From an uncultured Geobacter sp. (lineage in GTDB: Bacteria > Desulfobacterota > Desulfuromonadia > Geobacterales > CAIOGM01), in NCBI GenBank assembly GCA_903902855.1, contig CAIUWK010000063.1, forward strand, positions 1 to 64,000: a DNA stretch of 64,000 bases, read 5' to 3'. A program made the position numbers and the translations under genes. This document shows, piece by piece, positions 43,356 to 51,525 of the stretch (the first letter of the stretch is position 1; each line of letters begins with the position of its first letter). Below the pieces are notes generated by a model. The model ran no database searches. It saw only the letters and a list, made by a program, of their open reading frames with translations, and had not been told where the DNA came from.

Positions 43356-43634
43356 TCAGCTCTCCTTATCGTCTGCGCTGTGGGTATCCGGCTCCCCTTG
43401 GGTGAGATCCTCGAAATTGTGATAGGCAAGGCGGACCGTCTGTACCCCCTCCATGTCGGAAAGTCGCTTGACCATGTCAACCTCCCCCTGCACCGTCTCC
43501 GATTCGATGACGGCGATGATGGTATTGCCATCGGGAGTGCCGTGTACCTGGACCCCGTTCTCGGCGTCGATGAGGGGAGTAAGTGCCTCTGAACTGCCGG
43601 GAAGGCAGGTGATGACGACTCCGGAAATTGGCAT
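43356..43634 (-). CDS. napD: NapD, chaperone for NapA Tat export
   Basis: 92 aa from ATG 43634, seven bases after GGAGG. PISGVVITCLP at the start and the VQGEVDMVKRLSDMEGVQTVRLAYHNFED segment match the small ferredoxin-fold NapD family that binds the NapA signal peptide until the molybdenum cofactor is inserted. First gene of the nap operon, with a CRP/FNR-like palindrome about 84 bases upstream. Confidence 0.9.
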   Translation of the reverse strand: MPISGVVITCLPGSSEALTPLIDAENGVQVHGTPDGNTIIAVIESETVQGEVDMVKRLSDMEGVQTVRLAYHNFEDLTQGEPDTHSADDKES

Positions 43635-43717
43635 GGGAAAACCTCCGACAACAGGGTTCAGGCGGGAGTGCCGCCATAAAAGGCGTCTCATCTTCCCCTC
43701 CCCCGGGAGAGAAGTCT

Positions 43718-43731
43718 TTGACGTAGGTCAA
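43718..43731. promoter_or_regulatory. CRP/FNR-family-like palindrome upstream of the nap operon
   Basis: TTGACGTAGGTCAA is a perfect 5-4-5 palindrome (TTGAC-N4-GTCAA), the layout of sites for CRP/FNR superfamily regulators. It lies in the 278-base divergent gap between napD and a CoA-binding protein gene, 84 bases from the napD start, where anaerobic or nitrogen-oxide control would be expected. Which regulator uses it is not shown. Confidence 0.5.
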
Positions 43732-43912
43732 TTCAGATTTTGTTTATCTCCGGAGATGTCGGCAGCCGCCACCTCCTCCGGTGTGAGACGTTGCGCCGCG
43801 GGTTTTTCAACGGGATGAAAGGGATTGAACATTTCAACAGCGGGTGGTATGTAGATGATCCCGTAGCAGAAAAAAACAGGCTGCGGCAGCGACATCTGAA
43901 AGGAGAATCATC

Positions 43913-44317
43913 ATGATCACCGATACCGACCTGGGAGCTTTTTTCTCTTCACCAGCCTACGGCGTGGCCGGCGCCTCCACCAACCGGGAGAAATACGGCA
44001 ACAAGGTCCTTCGCTGCTACCAGCAGAATGGCCGGAAGGTCTACGGCATCAATCCCCGGGCCGTGGAGATTGAAGGGGCTGCCTGCGTGGCAGCTGTGGC
44101 GGAGCTTCCGGACGAGGTGCAGAGCATCTCCATCATCACTCCTCCCGCCATCACCGAGCAGGTGGTCACGCAGGCCATTGCCCGGGGGATCAAAAATATC
44201 TGGATGCAGCCCGGCGCCGAGAGTCCCCGGGCCGTGGAGGAGTGCCGAAAAAACGGCGTCAATGTCATCGCCGACGGGAGCTGTATTCTGGTGGTGCTGG
44301 GGTACAGCGATCATTGA
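43913..44317 (+). CDS. CoA-binding domain protein (YccU-like)
   Basis: 134 aa. Rossmann-type CoA-binding domain: YGVAGASTNREKYGNKVL, VYGINP, SISIITPPAITEQVV, IWMQPGAES and VIADGSCILV. Stand-alone proteins of this type resemble the CoA-binding part of succinyl-CoA synthetase alpha; the function is not settled. A GGAG lies nine bases before the ATG. Divergent from the nap operon and possibly sharing its control region. Confidence 0.85.
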   Translation: MITDTDLGAFFSSPAYGVAGASTNREKYGNKVLRCYQQNGRKVYGINPRAVEIEGAACVAAVAELPDEVQSISIITPPAITEQVVTQAIARGIKNIWMQPGAESPRAVEECRKNGVNVIADGSCILVVLGYSDH

Positions 44318-44334
44318 AGGAGATGAGGTAAGAG

Positions 44335-44507
44335 ATGGACACTGAACTGCTGAGTCAACTGAGGCGGGTGTTGTCTTCCCTGGAATGGGGGAGGGGGATG
44401 AGGAGCAGGTGATTCTCTGATCCCGGCAGAAGGGGGACCGAAGCGGCAGGATCGCCTATCAGTTTGCCGGTAACTGGGTGGGGAAGAGACTACTGGAGAG
44501 GGATTAA
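44335..44507 (+). pseudogene. Possible degenerate small gene, frameshifted at a G-run
   Basis: ATG 44335 opens a 25-codon frame (MDTELLSQLRRVLSSLEWG...) ending at 44412. A frameshift in the G-rich TGGGGGAGGGGG and one stop codon would join it to the frame ending in GRIAYQFAGNWVGKRLLERD at 44507, whose composition looks protein-like. AAGGAG precedes the ATG. If joined, the original would be a protein of about 57 aa. No family recognised. Confidence 0.3.
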
Positions 44508-44839
44508 GATATTTTCCAGTGAACCGCCAGCCAGAGCGTGGGGGTGTCCGGTGCTGTCCACTCTACCCGGTGCCGACAGTGAGCGGTTAGGAGAAGATGA
44601 TCGCCGATCTTCAACACACGAGGGTGCGTCTCACCTTCAATGAGTATCTGCGCCTGCCCTGAGAGTAGCAGGACCCACTCGTCCCATTCCTGGTCGTACC
44701 ACTCCCCTTCCGGTGTCGCCTGGCCATGGGAGACGATCCGTTCGATTCTGACCCCGTCCCGCTCTACAATGGGCTGGAATACCTCGGCAAGGGTGGCTTC
44801 GGGGAGGTCGGTAAGAAGATTTCCGATTACGATACTCAT
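44504..44839 (-). CDS. Small single-domain cupin protein
   Basis: 111 aa from ATG 44839, seven bases after AGGA. The cupin core: TPEGEWYDQEWDEWVLLLSG (motif 1, metal-ligand region partly altered), QAQILIEG and LLLTAHCRHRVEWT (motif 2 with His). Small cupins of this type bind metal or small ligands; no substrate can be assigned. An inverted repeat separates it from hemL. Confidence 0.85.
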   Translation of the reverse strand: MSIVIGNLLTDLPEATLAEVFQPIVERDGVRIERIVSHGQATPEGEWYDQEWDEWVLLLSGQAQILIEGETHPRVLKIGDHLLLTAHCRHRVEWTAPDTPTLWLAVHWKIS

Positions 44840-44882
44840 AAAATAATCCTTGGGAAAGCAGCCCACACACGGAAAAAGGCTT

Positions 44883-44983
44883 TTAACAGGGATATACAGG
44901 ATAAACAGGGAAAAAACATGCGAAAAACAGTCATTTTGTTTTTAAAGTCTTGAATCCTGTCCATCCTGTTCATCCCTGTAAAT
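44883..44983. repeat. Interspersed inverted repeat, ACAGGAT family (copy 2)
   Basis: Left TTAACAGGGATATACAGGAT... with three ACAGG units; right ATCCTGTCCATCCTGTTCAT... inverted, around an AT-rich centre. Same family as 28577-28670 and 49079-49162. It lies just upstream of the cupin start. Confidence 0.85.
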
Positions 44984-45054
44984 GTTAGTTCCTGATTTTC
45001 TCCGTGCCTCCTTCGTACAACTGCGTTTTGAGGATAACTGATTTTTGTAACGTA

Positions 45055-45086
45055 AAAGGGACGACCCGCGATGGTGTCGTCCCTTT
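45055..45086 (-). terminator. Intrinsic terminator of hemL
   Basis: AAAGGGACGAC pairs with GTCGTCCCTTT, and on the minus strand the hairpin is followed by a TTTACGTTA tail. It begins 26 bases after the hemL stop. Confidence 0.8.
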
Positions 45087-45111
45087 CATTATCGGCTATC
45101 TGCTCCGTCGC

Positions 45112-46395
45112 CTACAGCCCCTTGAACGCCTTTCGGGCCGCGGCTATGGTCCGGTCCATCTCCGCCTCTCCATGGGCGATGGAGACGAAGCCGGTCTCGA
45201 ACTGGGAAGGGGCCAGATAGATCCCCTCGTTCAGCATGGTCCGGAAGTATTTGGCGAAGGCCTGAGTGTCGCAGCGCGCGGCGCTGTCCCAGTCCCGGAC
45301 CTCACCACCGGTGAAGAAGGCGCAGAACATGCTCCCCACCCGGGTGGAGAAGAGAGGATAACCGGCATCCTTGGCCGCCTGGGCGATGCCGTCGGCCAGA
45401 TAGGCGCTCTTGGCCTCCAGTTCGTCATAGAAACCGGGGCGTTGGAGGAGTTTCAGTGCGGCGATACCGGCGGACATGGCCAAGGGGTTGCCGGAGAGGG
45501 TTCCCGCCTGATAGACGCCGCCGGAAGGGGAGAGCTGCGCCATGATCTCTTTCTTGCCGCCGAAGGCCCCCACCGGGAGGCCGCCGCCGATGATCTTACC
45601 CAGAGTGGTCATGTCCGGGGTGACCCCGTACAGCTCCTGGGCCCCGCCGTAGGATACCCGGAAGCCGGACATAACTTCGTCGAAGATGAGGATAGCCCCT
45701 TCCTGGGTACAGATATCACGCAGCCCTTCCAGAAAACCTTCGGCGGGGGGGACTGTCCCCATGTTACCGGCAACCGGTTCCACGATGATGCAGGCAATTG
45801 TTCCGCTGTTCTCGGCGAAGAGGGCCCGGACTGATTCCAGGTCATTGAAGCGGGCGGTGAGGGTATGCTTGGCAAAATCCTTGGGAACGCCGGGGGAGTC
45901 GGGGACGCCGAAGGTGGCGGCTCCGGAGCCGGCCTTCACCAGGAGGGAGTCGGCGTGACCGTGGTAACAGCCGGAGAACTTGAGGATATTGTCCCTCCCG
46001 GTGTACCCCCGGGCCAGCCGGATGGCGCTCATGGTCGCCTCGGTGCCGGAGGAGACCATCCGGACCATCTCGATGGAGGGGACCGCGGCGATGACCATCT
46101 CCGCCAGGGTGATCTCCAGTTCGGTGGGGGCGCCGAAGCTGCTGCCGCTGACGGCGGCATCCTGTACCGCCTTGACTATCTCCGGCCGGCAGTGCCCCAG
46201 GATCATTGGCCCCCAGGAGCCGACATAGTCAATGAACTCGTTGCCGTCGGCGTCGGTGATCCGGCAGCCGGATGCCTTGGTGATGAAGAGCGGGTCAGCC
46301 CCAACGGAGCGGAAGGCGCGCACCGGGCTGTTTACCCCGCCGGGGATCAGCTCCTTGGCGCGGGCGAAGAGTGCGGAAGAGTTAGTCGTGTTCAT
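45112..46395 (-). CDS. hemL: Glutamate-1-semialdehyde 2,1-aminomutase
   Basis: 427 aa from ATG 46395, after GAGGTG. Converts glutamate-1-semialdehyde to 5-aminolevulinate in the C5 heme/tetrapyrrole pathway, which must be active to load the many cytochromes. [12 protein letters not shown] opens the protein; [23 protein letters not shown] and the PLP-lysine region [17 protein letters not shown] are clear. Ends in [15 protein letters not shown]. Length is normal. Confidence 0.97.
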   Translation of the reverse strand: MNTTNSSALFARAKELIPGGVNSPVRAFRSVGADPLFITKASGCRITDADGNEFIDYVGSWGPMILGHCRPEIVKAVQDAAVSGSSFGAPTELEITLAEMVIAAVPSIEMVRMVSSGTEATMSAIRLARGYTGRDNILKFSGCYHGHADSLLVKAGSGAATFGVPDSPGVPKDFAKHTLTARFNDLESVRALFAENSGTIACIIVEPVAGNMGTVPPAEGFLEGLRDICTQEGAILIFDEVMSGFRVSYGGAQELYGVTPDMTTLGKIIGGGLPVGAFGGKKEIMAQLSPSGGVYQAGTLSGNPLAMSAGIAALKLLQRPGFYDELEAKSAYLADGIAQAAKDAGYPLFSTRVGSMFCAFFTGGEVRDWDSAARCDTQAFAKYFRTMLNEGIYLAPSQFETGFVSIAHGEAEMDRTIAAARKAFKGL

Positions 46396-46545
46396 GGTGA
46401 CACCTCGTTGTATGTCGATAGTCGGGGATAGATGAGTCAAGTCCGGATTTCGTAGCATTACCGGGTAAGATTGTCAACGGTGAAAGCCGGAGAGGGTGCA
46501 ATTCAAGCTGTTGGCCCGTAGTCGGATGATTTGCTTCATGTCATC

Positions 46546-47295
46546 TCAACGTGTTCTCTCAGGTGGAAAAAATCTGCGTCTGAACGCCTTGATCAGGCAG
46601 TTGACAAAGATTCGGTATGCCTGACGTGCGGATTTCTCCTTGTTGAACAGTTCGGGATGAACGACAGGAAGAGCCCCCATATTGACAGCGAGCTTCCCCT
46701 TGACCACGGCTTCCACCGGTTCTTCTCCCGCTACAAAAAAGAGAATATTCTGCCGGTACCACCAGGGTATTTGAGTGTCGTTCCAAATCTTAGCTCTCAA
46801 CGTGTCCCTGACATGATACCCCTGTTCTGAAAAAAGAGTCACCCAGTAAGAAGGCCACTGTTCGTTTACATGGCCTCGGCCTGTTTGCCCTGGAATAGCT
46901 GCGGAAAAGAGGATGCAGTCGGAAAGTGAGGTGAGAAATTTAATAAAATCTCCGGCGTTGGCAGGACTGATGTGCTCTGCGACTTCGAGGTTTATTGCAA
47001 GGTCAAATCTACGTTGAAAGGCTAGATTTATGGGAAAATAATTAAAATCATACGGATTGAAACAGTGATGCGGTATTTCGAGATACTCTTTGTCGACCCA
47101 TGGTCCGTCGACACCCTGTATGTCATGAGCGCCGCGTTGTTGCAGAACGTTGAGCCACGTTCCGACCCCGCAACCAATGTCTATGGCTGAGGTAATAGAA
47201 GGGCGCTCTTCCGTTACGAGTGACAAAATAGTCTCGGCGGCATATCGGGTTTTCATGTTGCGTTGTGCGTAGAATCCTTGAGAGTAAAGAGACAT
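46546..47295 (-). CDS. Class I SAM-dependent methyltransferase
   Basis: 249 aa from ATG 47295, five bases after AGGGAG. SAITSAIDIGCGVGTWLNVL is motif I; QGVDGPWVD is motif II; DLAINLEVAEHISPANAGDF is the motif IV region; SDCILFSAAIPGQ is motif V. The C-terminal third is basic and aromatic, with KAFRRRFFPPERTR at the end. Resembles methyltransferases acting on glycans or natural products, but the substrate is unknown. It stands alone between hemL and pncB. Confidence 0.85.
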   Translation of the reverse strand: MSLYSQGFYAQRNMKTRYAAETILSLVTEERPSITSAIDIGCGVGTWLNVLQQRGAHDIQGVDGPWVDKEYLEIPHHCFNPYDFNYFPINLAFQRRFDLAINLEVAEHISPANAGDFIKFLTSLSDCILFSAAIPGQTGRGHVNEQWPSYWVTLFSEQGYHVRDTLRAKIWNDTQIPWWYRQNILFFVAGEEPVEAVVKGKLAVNMGALPVVHPELFNKEKSARQAYRIFVNCLIKAFRRRFFPPERTR

Positions 47296-47629
47296 CCATT
47301 CTCCCTTTTGACTGGTTGATTCGTGAAGAGTCACATTATCGGGGCAGAATAACAAAATGCCGTTCGTACGTCAGCAACAACTTTTCCGCACAGGGAGAGC
47401 CCTGTTGTGACCTTCGGATCAGCAGGGAGTGTCGCGGCGGAGGTTGTCATACCACCTAGAGTCCGTCAAATTGGAGACTGTTCAAGGCTCAGGGATCATG
47501 GTACGGTGAAGCGTCGGAACGAGTTGCGATCGGTGATTGAGCCTGATACCTATCGCAATACATATCGGGCCTCCACGATGGGTTGTTCCGAATCCCGGAC
47601 GCTCTCTGCTCTTCTCACGAGAAATTGAC
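47296..47629. other. Intergenic region between divergent methyltransferase gene and pncB
   Basis: 334 bases with no supported gene or repeat. The short plus-strand ORF 47407-47628 has no recognisable features, and the N-terminal extension of the track pncB ORF lies here. It must hold promoters for both neighbours, but I cannot mark one with confidence. Confidence 0.4.
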
Positions 47630-49051
47630 ATGCGCTACTCGCCGTTACTGACGGATCTCTATGAACTGACCATGCTGGCCGGCTACCTGGAAGAGGGGAT
47701 GACGGAGCAGCGAGCCGTCTTCGACCTCTTTTTCCGGACCAACCCTTTTGAGGGGGGATACGCGATTTTCGCCGGGCTGGAGTCCGCCCTGGTGTACCTG
47801 GAGAATCTCCGCTTCTCCCCCGAGGAGCTGGTCTATCTGGGAACTCTGGGACTCTTCAAGCCACACTTCACTGAATTTATGCGGGATTTCAGGTTCCGGG
47901 GATGCGTGACGGCGCCGCCGGAAGGGACGGTGGTTTTTGCCGGGGAGCCGCTTCTCACCGTGGAGGGGAGCCTGGCCGAGGCCCAGTTCGTGGAGACGGC
48001 GCTCCTCACCATCATCAATTACCAGACACTGGTGGCCACCAAGGGAGCCCGGATGGTTCAGGCTGCAGCCGGTGGGACGGTCGTGGAGTTCGGCCTGCGC
48101 CGGGCCCACGGACCCGACGGCGGACTCTCCTGCAGCCGGGCCGCCTGCGTGGGTGGTGTCAGGGGAAGCAGCAACGTCCTGGCGGGGATGGAGTATGGTA
48201 TTCCCATGCGCGGTACCCAGGCTCATAGCTGGATCATGGCCTTTCACGACGAGCTGACTTCCTTTCGGGCCTATGCCGCCGCGTTTCCCGGCAGCTGCAT
48301 CCTTCTCGTGGATACCTGGGATACCCTCAAGAGCGGCGTTCCCCACGCCATCACGGTGGCCCGGGAGCTGCGGGAACAGGGGCATCGGCTGCAGGGTATC
48401 AGAATCGACTCGGGTGATCTGGTCTACCTCTCCCGGGAGGCTCGGCGAATGCTGGACGAGGCCGGATTTCCCGAAGTAAAAATCGTCGGCTCTAATGACC
48501 TGGACGAGTATCTCATGGACTCCATGAAAAATGAGGGGAGTCGTATCGATATCTACGGTGTGGGGACCCGCCTGGTTACCTGTGCCGGACCCGGGGGGGG
48601 CGCACTGGGTGGGGTCTACAAATTGGTAGAGCTGGAGGGGCGCCCCCTGCTCAAGCGTTCTGAGGATCCGGCCAAGTCGACCATTCCGGGGCGCAAGCGA
48701 CTGCTCCGGGTCATGACACAGGAGGGGCGATTCCTGCAGGATCTCATCTGCCTGGAGGGGGAGGAGCCGCAACCGGGGGATACGGTATACGACCCGGCGA
48801 ATTCACTCCGGCAGGTGACCCTTCCCGTCGGAGTCCGCCTGGGCGATCTGCGGGGAGTGGTGATGCGGGACGGTGTGCGTTGTGGGAGGATCGAGACGCT
48901 GGATGAGATGGCCGACCGTTCCCAACGGGAAGTGGCGCTGCTCCCGGAGGGGTGTCGCCGCTTCGTCAATCCCCATCGGTACAAGGTTTCGGCGACGGCC
49001 CGGCTCAGGGAGCTGAGGGAGCGGCTACTCGCCGAGCATGAGGCGGATTAA
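47630..49051 (+). CDS. pncB: Nicotinate phosphoribosyltransferase
   Basis: 473 aa from ATG 47630 (MRYSPLLTDLYELTML, the conserved start). Makes nicotinate mononucleotide from nicotinate and PRPP in NAD salvage. Markers: DLYELTMLAGYLEEGM, GYAIFAGLESAL, TLVATKGARM, EFGLRRAHGPDGG, IRIDSGDL and IVGSNDLDEY. Sequence and length match the bacterial pncB2-like type. It is followed by a repeat and then pncA, so the two salvage steps are adjacent. Confidence 0.95.
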   Translation: MRYSPLLTDLYELTMLAGYLEEGMTEQRAVFDLFFRTNPFEGGYAIFAGLESALVYLENLRFSPEELVYLGTLGLFKPHFTEFMRDFRFRGCVTAPPEGTVVFAGEPLLTVEGSLAEAQFVETALLTIINYQTLVATKGARMVQAAAGGTVVEFGLRRAHGPDGGLSCSRAACVGGVRGSSNVLAGMEYGIPMRGTQAHSWIMAFHDELTSFRAYAAAFPGSCILLVDTWDTLKSGVPHAITVARELREQGHRLQGIRIDSGDLVYLSREARRMLDEAGFPEVKIVGSNDLDEYLMDSMKNEGSRIDIYGVGTRLVTCAGPGGGALGGVYKLVELEGRPLLKRSEDPAKSTIPGRKRLLRVMTQEGRFLQDLICLEGEEPQPGDTVYDPANSLRQVTLPVGVRLGDLRGVVMRDGVRCGRIETLDEMADRSQREVALLPEGCRRFVNPHRYKVSATARLRELRERLLAEHEAD

Positions 49052-49078
49052 CCGCAAAACAGTATTCACAAAACAATA

Positions 49079-49162
49079 TTTACAGGGATGAGCAGGATAG
49101 ACAGGAAAAAAGCGGAAAACAGATCCGTTTCTATCCTGAACATCCTGTACATCCCTGTTAAT
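49079..49162. repeat. Interspersed inverted repeat, ACAGGAT family (copy 3)
   Basis: Left TTTACAGGGATGAGCAGGATAG with three AGG units, right CTATCCTGAACATCCTGTAC... inverted. It fills most of the gap between pncB and pncA. Confidence 0.85.
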
Positions 49163-49196
49163 TTAAAATTTGGTGTAACGAAAACGGGAGAGCGAT

Positions 49197-49778
49197 ATGG
49201 AACGAGACGCGGCGCTTTTGATCGTTGATGTCCAGAACGATTTCTGTCCCAAGGGGGCGCTCCATGTCCCGGAGGGGGACCGGGTGGTAGAGCCCCTCAA
49301 CCGGGCCATCCGGAGGTTTCAGGAGGAAGGGCTCCCCATATTGGCCAGCCGCGATTGGCATCCAACGGTGACGCGCCATTTTCAAGAGTACGGCGGAATC
49401 TGGCCGGCTCACTGTGTCCGGGATACACCGGGCGCCCTTTTTCATCCCGACCTGCGGCTACCCTGGGACGCGGTGATCATCTCCAAGGGAACCGATCCGG
49501 AGAGAGACAGCTATTCGGCTTTCGACGGGACAACTGCGGAGGGGATGTTGCTGGAGGAATTTCTTGAGACACAGGGAGTCCACCGACTCTATGTGGGAGG
49601 TCTGGCCACCGACTACTGCATCAAAGCCACGGTCCTGGAGGGGCTCCTGCTGGGGAGGAAGATTACCCTCCTCCTGGACGCCGTTGCCGGGGTTGATCTG
49701 GAGCCGGGGGATTCGGTCAGGGCGCTGGAAGTCATCCGTCAGGGGGGAGGGATATTGAGCCGGGTGGACGAGCTGTGA
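49197..49778 (+). CDS. pncA: Nicotinamidase
   Basis: 193 aa. Deaminates nicotinamide to nicotinate, the substrate of the upstream PncB. The catalytic triad residues are in LIVDVQNDFCPKG (Asp), ISKGTDPERDSYSAF (Lys) and GGLATDYCIKATVLEG (Cys). The metal site is visible as SRDWHPTVTRHF and the GGIWPAHCV loop. Length is standard. Confidence 0.95.
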   Translation: MERDAALLIVDVQNDFCPKGALHVPEGDRVVEPLNRAIRRFQEEGLPILASRDWHPTVTRHFQEYGGIWPAHCVRDTPGALFHPDLRLPWDAVIISKGTDPERDSYSAFDGTTAEGMLLEEFLETQGVHRLYVGGLATDYCIKATVLEGLLLGRKITLLLDAVAGVDLEPGDSVRALEVIRQGGGILSRVDEL

Positions 49779-50041
49779 GGGGGGATAAACGGGTTACCAC
49801 TGCATGCATCAACGGTGGGATAGGGGGAATATGAGAGAATGTGTGTTATGAAAATGAGGGCAAAAGAAAACACTTATAGAACAGACATATTTTTTCGACT
49901 TTTTACTTGACAATAGCACCATGAATACAATATTTTGCGCATGTTTTGTGTGGTCTGAAAACTAATTTCCTGCAAAAAAGGGGTTATGGTGACGACTATG
50001 CAGGTCAACTGCTGATGAATCAGTAGAATTCGGAGGGTCCC
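49779..50041. other. Upstream region of the nuo operon
   Basis: 263 bases without a gene. It becomes AT-rich before nuoA and holds the candidate promoter at 49907-49936. No regulator-site palindrome was recognised. Confidence 0.4.
49907..49936 (+). promoter_or_regulatory. Candidate promoter of the nuo operon
   Basis: TTGACA at 49907 and TATTTT at 49931 with an 18-base spacer, about 105 bases before nuoA. The AT-rich context fits a promoter, but no sigma-factor assignment is certain. Confidence 0.35.
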
Positions 50042-50413
50042 ATGCTCGGCGCGTATCTCCCCATCGTTCTCCTAGTCGTTATCGCCGTCCTCTTCGGCCT
50101 CGGCTCCCTCGTCTTCTCTTCGCTCATCGGAGCGAAAAAACCGAGCAAGGTTAAGCTTGCTCCCTACGAGTGCGGTTGCGAACCGGTGGGAACGGCTCGT
50201 GAGCGGTTCTCCATCAAATTCTATCTCATCGCCATGCTCTTCATCCTGTTCGATATCGAGTGTGTCTTCATGTATCCCTGGGCAGTCGTCTACAAGAGTT
50301 ACATCGCGGGGGGCTTCGGGACCTTCATCTTAGCCGAGATGCTCGTCTTCATCGCCATCCTTTTTGTCGGGTACATCTATGTCTGGAAAAAAGGAGCTCT
50401 GGAATGGGAGTAA
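50042..50413 (+). CDS. nuoA: NADH-quinone oxidoreductase subunit A
   Basis: 123 aa, three membrane helices. [10 protein letters not shown] and [19 protein letters not shown] are the conserved TM1-TM2 loop and TM2 that contribute to the quinone-binding region. GGAGGG precedes the ATG. First gene of the nuo operon; its 3' end overlaps nuoB by 10 bases. Confidence 0.96.
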   Translation: MLGAYLPIVLLVVIAVLFGLGSLVFSSLIGAKKPSKVKLAPYECGCEPVGTARERFSIKFYLIAMLFILFDIECVFMYPWAVVYKSYIAGGFGTFILAEMLVFIAILFVGYIYVWKKGALEWE

Positions 50414-50919
50414 ATCAGCCGCTGGGTGACAACGTCAAGCTCACGACCCTTGACAGCCTCGTCAACTGGGCGCGTAAATCCTCCATCTGGCCCATGACCT
50501 TCGGTCTTGCCTGTTGCGCCATCGAGATGATGGCCACCGGCGCGGCTAAGCATGACCTGGACCGGTTCGGGATCATCTTTCGGGCATCTCCCCGCCAGGC
50601 CGACTGCATCATCATCGCCGGCACCGTGACCAAGAAGATGCTCCCCGTCATTCAGACCGTGTACGAGCAGATGCCGGAGCCCAAGTGGGTCATCGCCATG
50701 GGAGCCTGTGCCTGTTCCGGCGGGATCTTCGATACTTACAGCGTGGTCCAGGGGATCGACGAGGGACTTCCCGTTGATGTCTATATCCCAGGCTGTCCTC
50801 CGCGCCCCGAGGCGCTCCTCTATGGTCTCATCAAGCTTCAGGAAAAGATTGCCGGGGAGCGTAACTCCTTCGGCTCAACCATCGGTCTTGGTGAGCGGTT
50901 GCCGCCGGCTGCCGCCTGA
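50404..50919 (+). CDS. nuoB: NADH-quinone oxidoreductase subunit B
   Basis: 171 aa from ATG 50404, overlapping nuoA. Carries cluster N2, the last Fe-S centre before quinone, with cysteines in [17 protein letters not shown] and PGCPPRPE. A normal-length hydrophilic connecting subunit. Confidence 0.97.
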   Translation: MGVNQPLGDNVKLTTLDSLVNWARKSSIWPMTFGLACCAIEMMATGAAKHDLDRFGIIFRASPRQADCIIIAGTVTKKMLPVIQTVYEQMPEPKWVIAMGACACSGGIFDTYSVVQGIDEGLPVDVYIPGCPPRPEALLYGLIKLQEKIAGERNSFGSTIGLGERLPPAAA

Positions 50920-50967
50920 TCCTGGCGACGTGATCTGAACAAACCCATCTGCGAAAGGTAGATTGAT

Positions 50968-51453
50968 ATGGCAGAAAATCATAGAGCAGTAGTCAAACTG
51001 AAGGAGAAGTTCGCGGATTCACTCTTGGAGGTAAAGGAGTTTCGCGGTGAGGTCACGGTAACGGTGAAGAAGGAAAACATCGTGGCCATCTGCACCTTCC
51101 TTCGGGACAGCCTCAAATACAACCTTCTCTCCGACGTCACCGCAGTGGATTATCTGGGGCGCGAGCCGCGTTTCATGATGGTCTACAACCTCTACTCCAT
51201 CCCCAACAAGGACCGGCTCAGGGTGAAGGCGCCGGTGGAAGAGAGTCAGACATCGGTGGATACCGTCAGCACGGTATGGTCCACGGCCAACTGGTTGGAG
51301 CGGGAGGTGTTCGACCTCTTCGGGATCACCTTCACCGGCCATCCCGATCTCCGCCGCATCCTCTTGACGGATGACTGGGTCGGTCACCCGCTGCGAAAAG
51401 ATTACCCCCTCCAGGGACCTGACCGGGAACCATACCAGGGACGTTTGTCATAG
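50968..51453 (+). CDS. nuoC: NADH-quinone oxidoreductase subunit C
   Basis: 161 aa, separate from NuoD. RFMMVYNLYSIPNKDRLRVK and the C-terminal EREVFDLFGITFTGHPDLRRIL then DWVGHPLRKDYPL are conserved 30-kDa subunit signatures. The gap to nuoD contains a TGGACAA/ATCAATT repeat rather than being compact. Confidence 0.96.
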   Translation: MAENHRAVVKLKEKFADSLLEVKEFRGEVTVTVKKENIVAICTFLRDSLKYNLLSDVTAVDYLGREPRFMMVYNLYSIPNKDRLRVKAPVEESQTSVDTVSTVWSTANWLEREVFDLFGITFTGHPDLRRILLTDDWVGHPLRKDYPLQGPDREPYQGRLS

Positions 51454-51455
51454 TG

Positions 51456-51510
51456 CAATGGACAATGGACAAGGGACAAATGTCAGTTATCAATTGTCAA
51501 TTATCAATTA
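51456..51510. repeat. Short TGGACAA and ATCAATT tandem units inside the nuo operon
   Basis: CAATGGACAATGGACAAGGGACAA then TTATCAATTGTCAATTATCAATT, both with repeating 7-10-base units. It makes the nuoC-nuoD gap AT-rich and longer than other nuo gaps. The two halves are related but not simple inverses. Confidence 0.6.
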
Positions 51511-51525
51511 GCAGTGAGGCGATCA

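Noticed and set aside
43827-43839. Second FNR-like site TTGAACATTTCAA near the CoA-binding gene
   Set aside because: Its centre is three bases rather than four, and the half-sites differ from the clear TTGAC-N4-GTCAA palindrome; likely chance.
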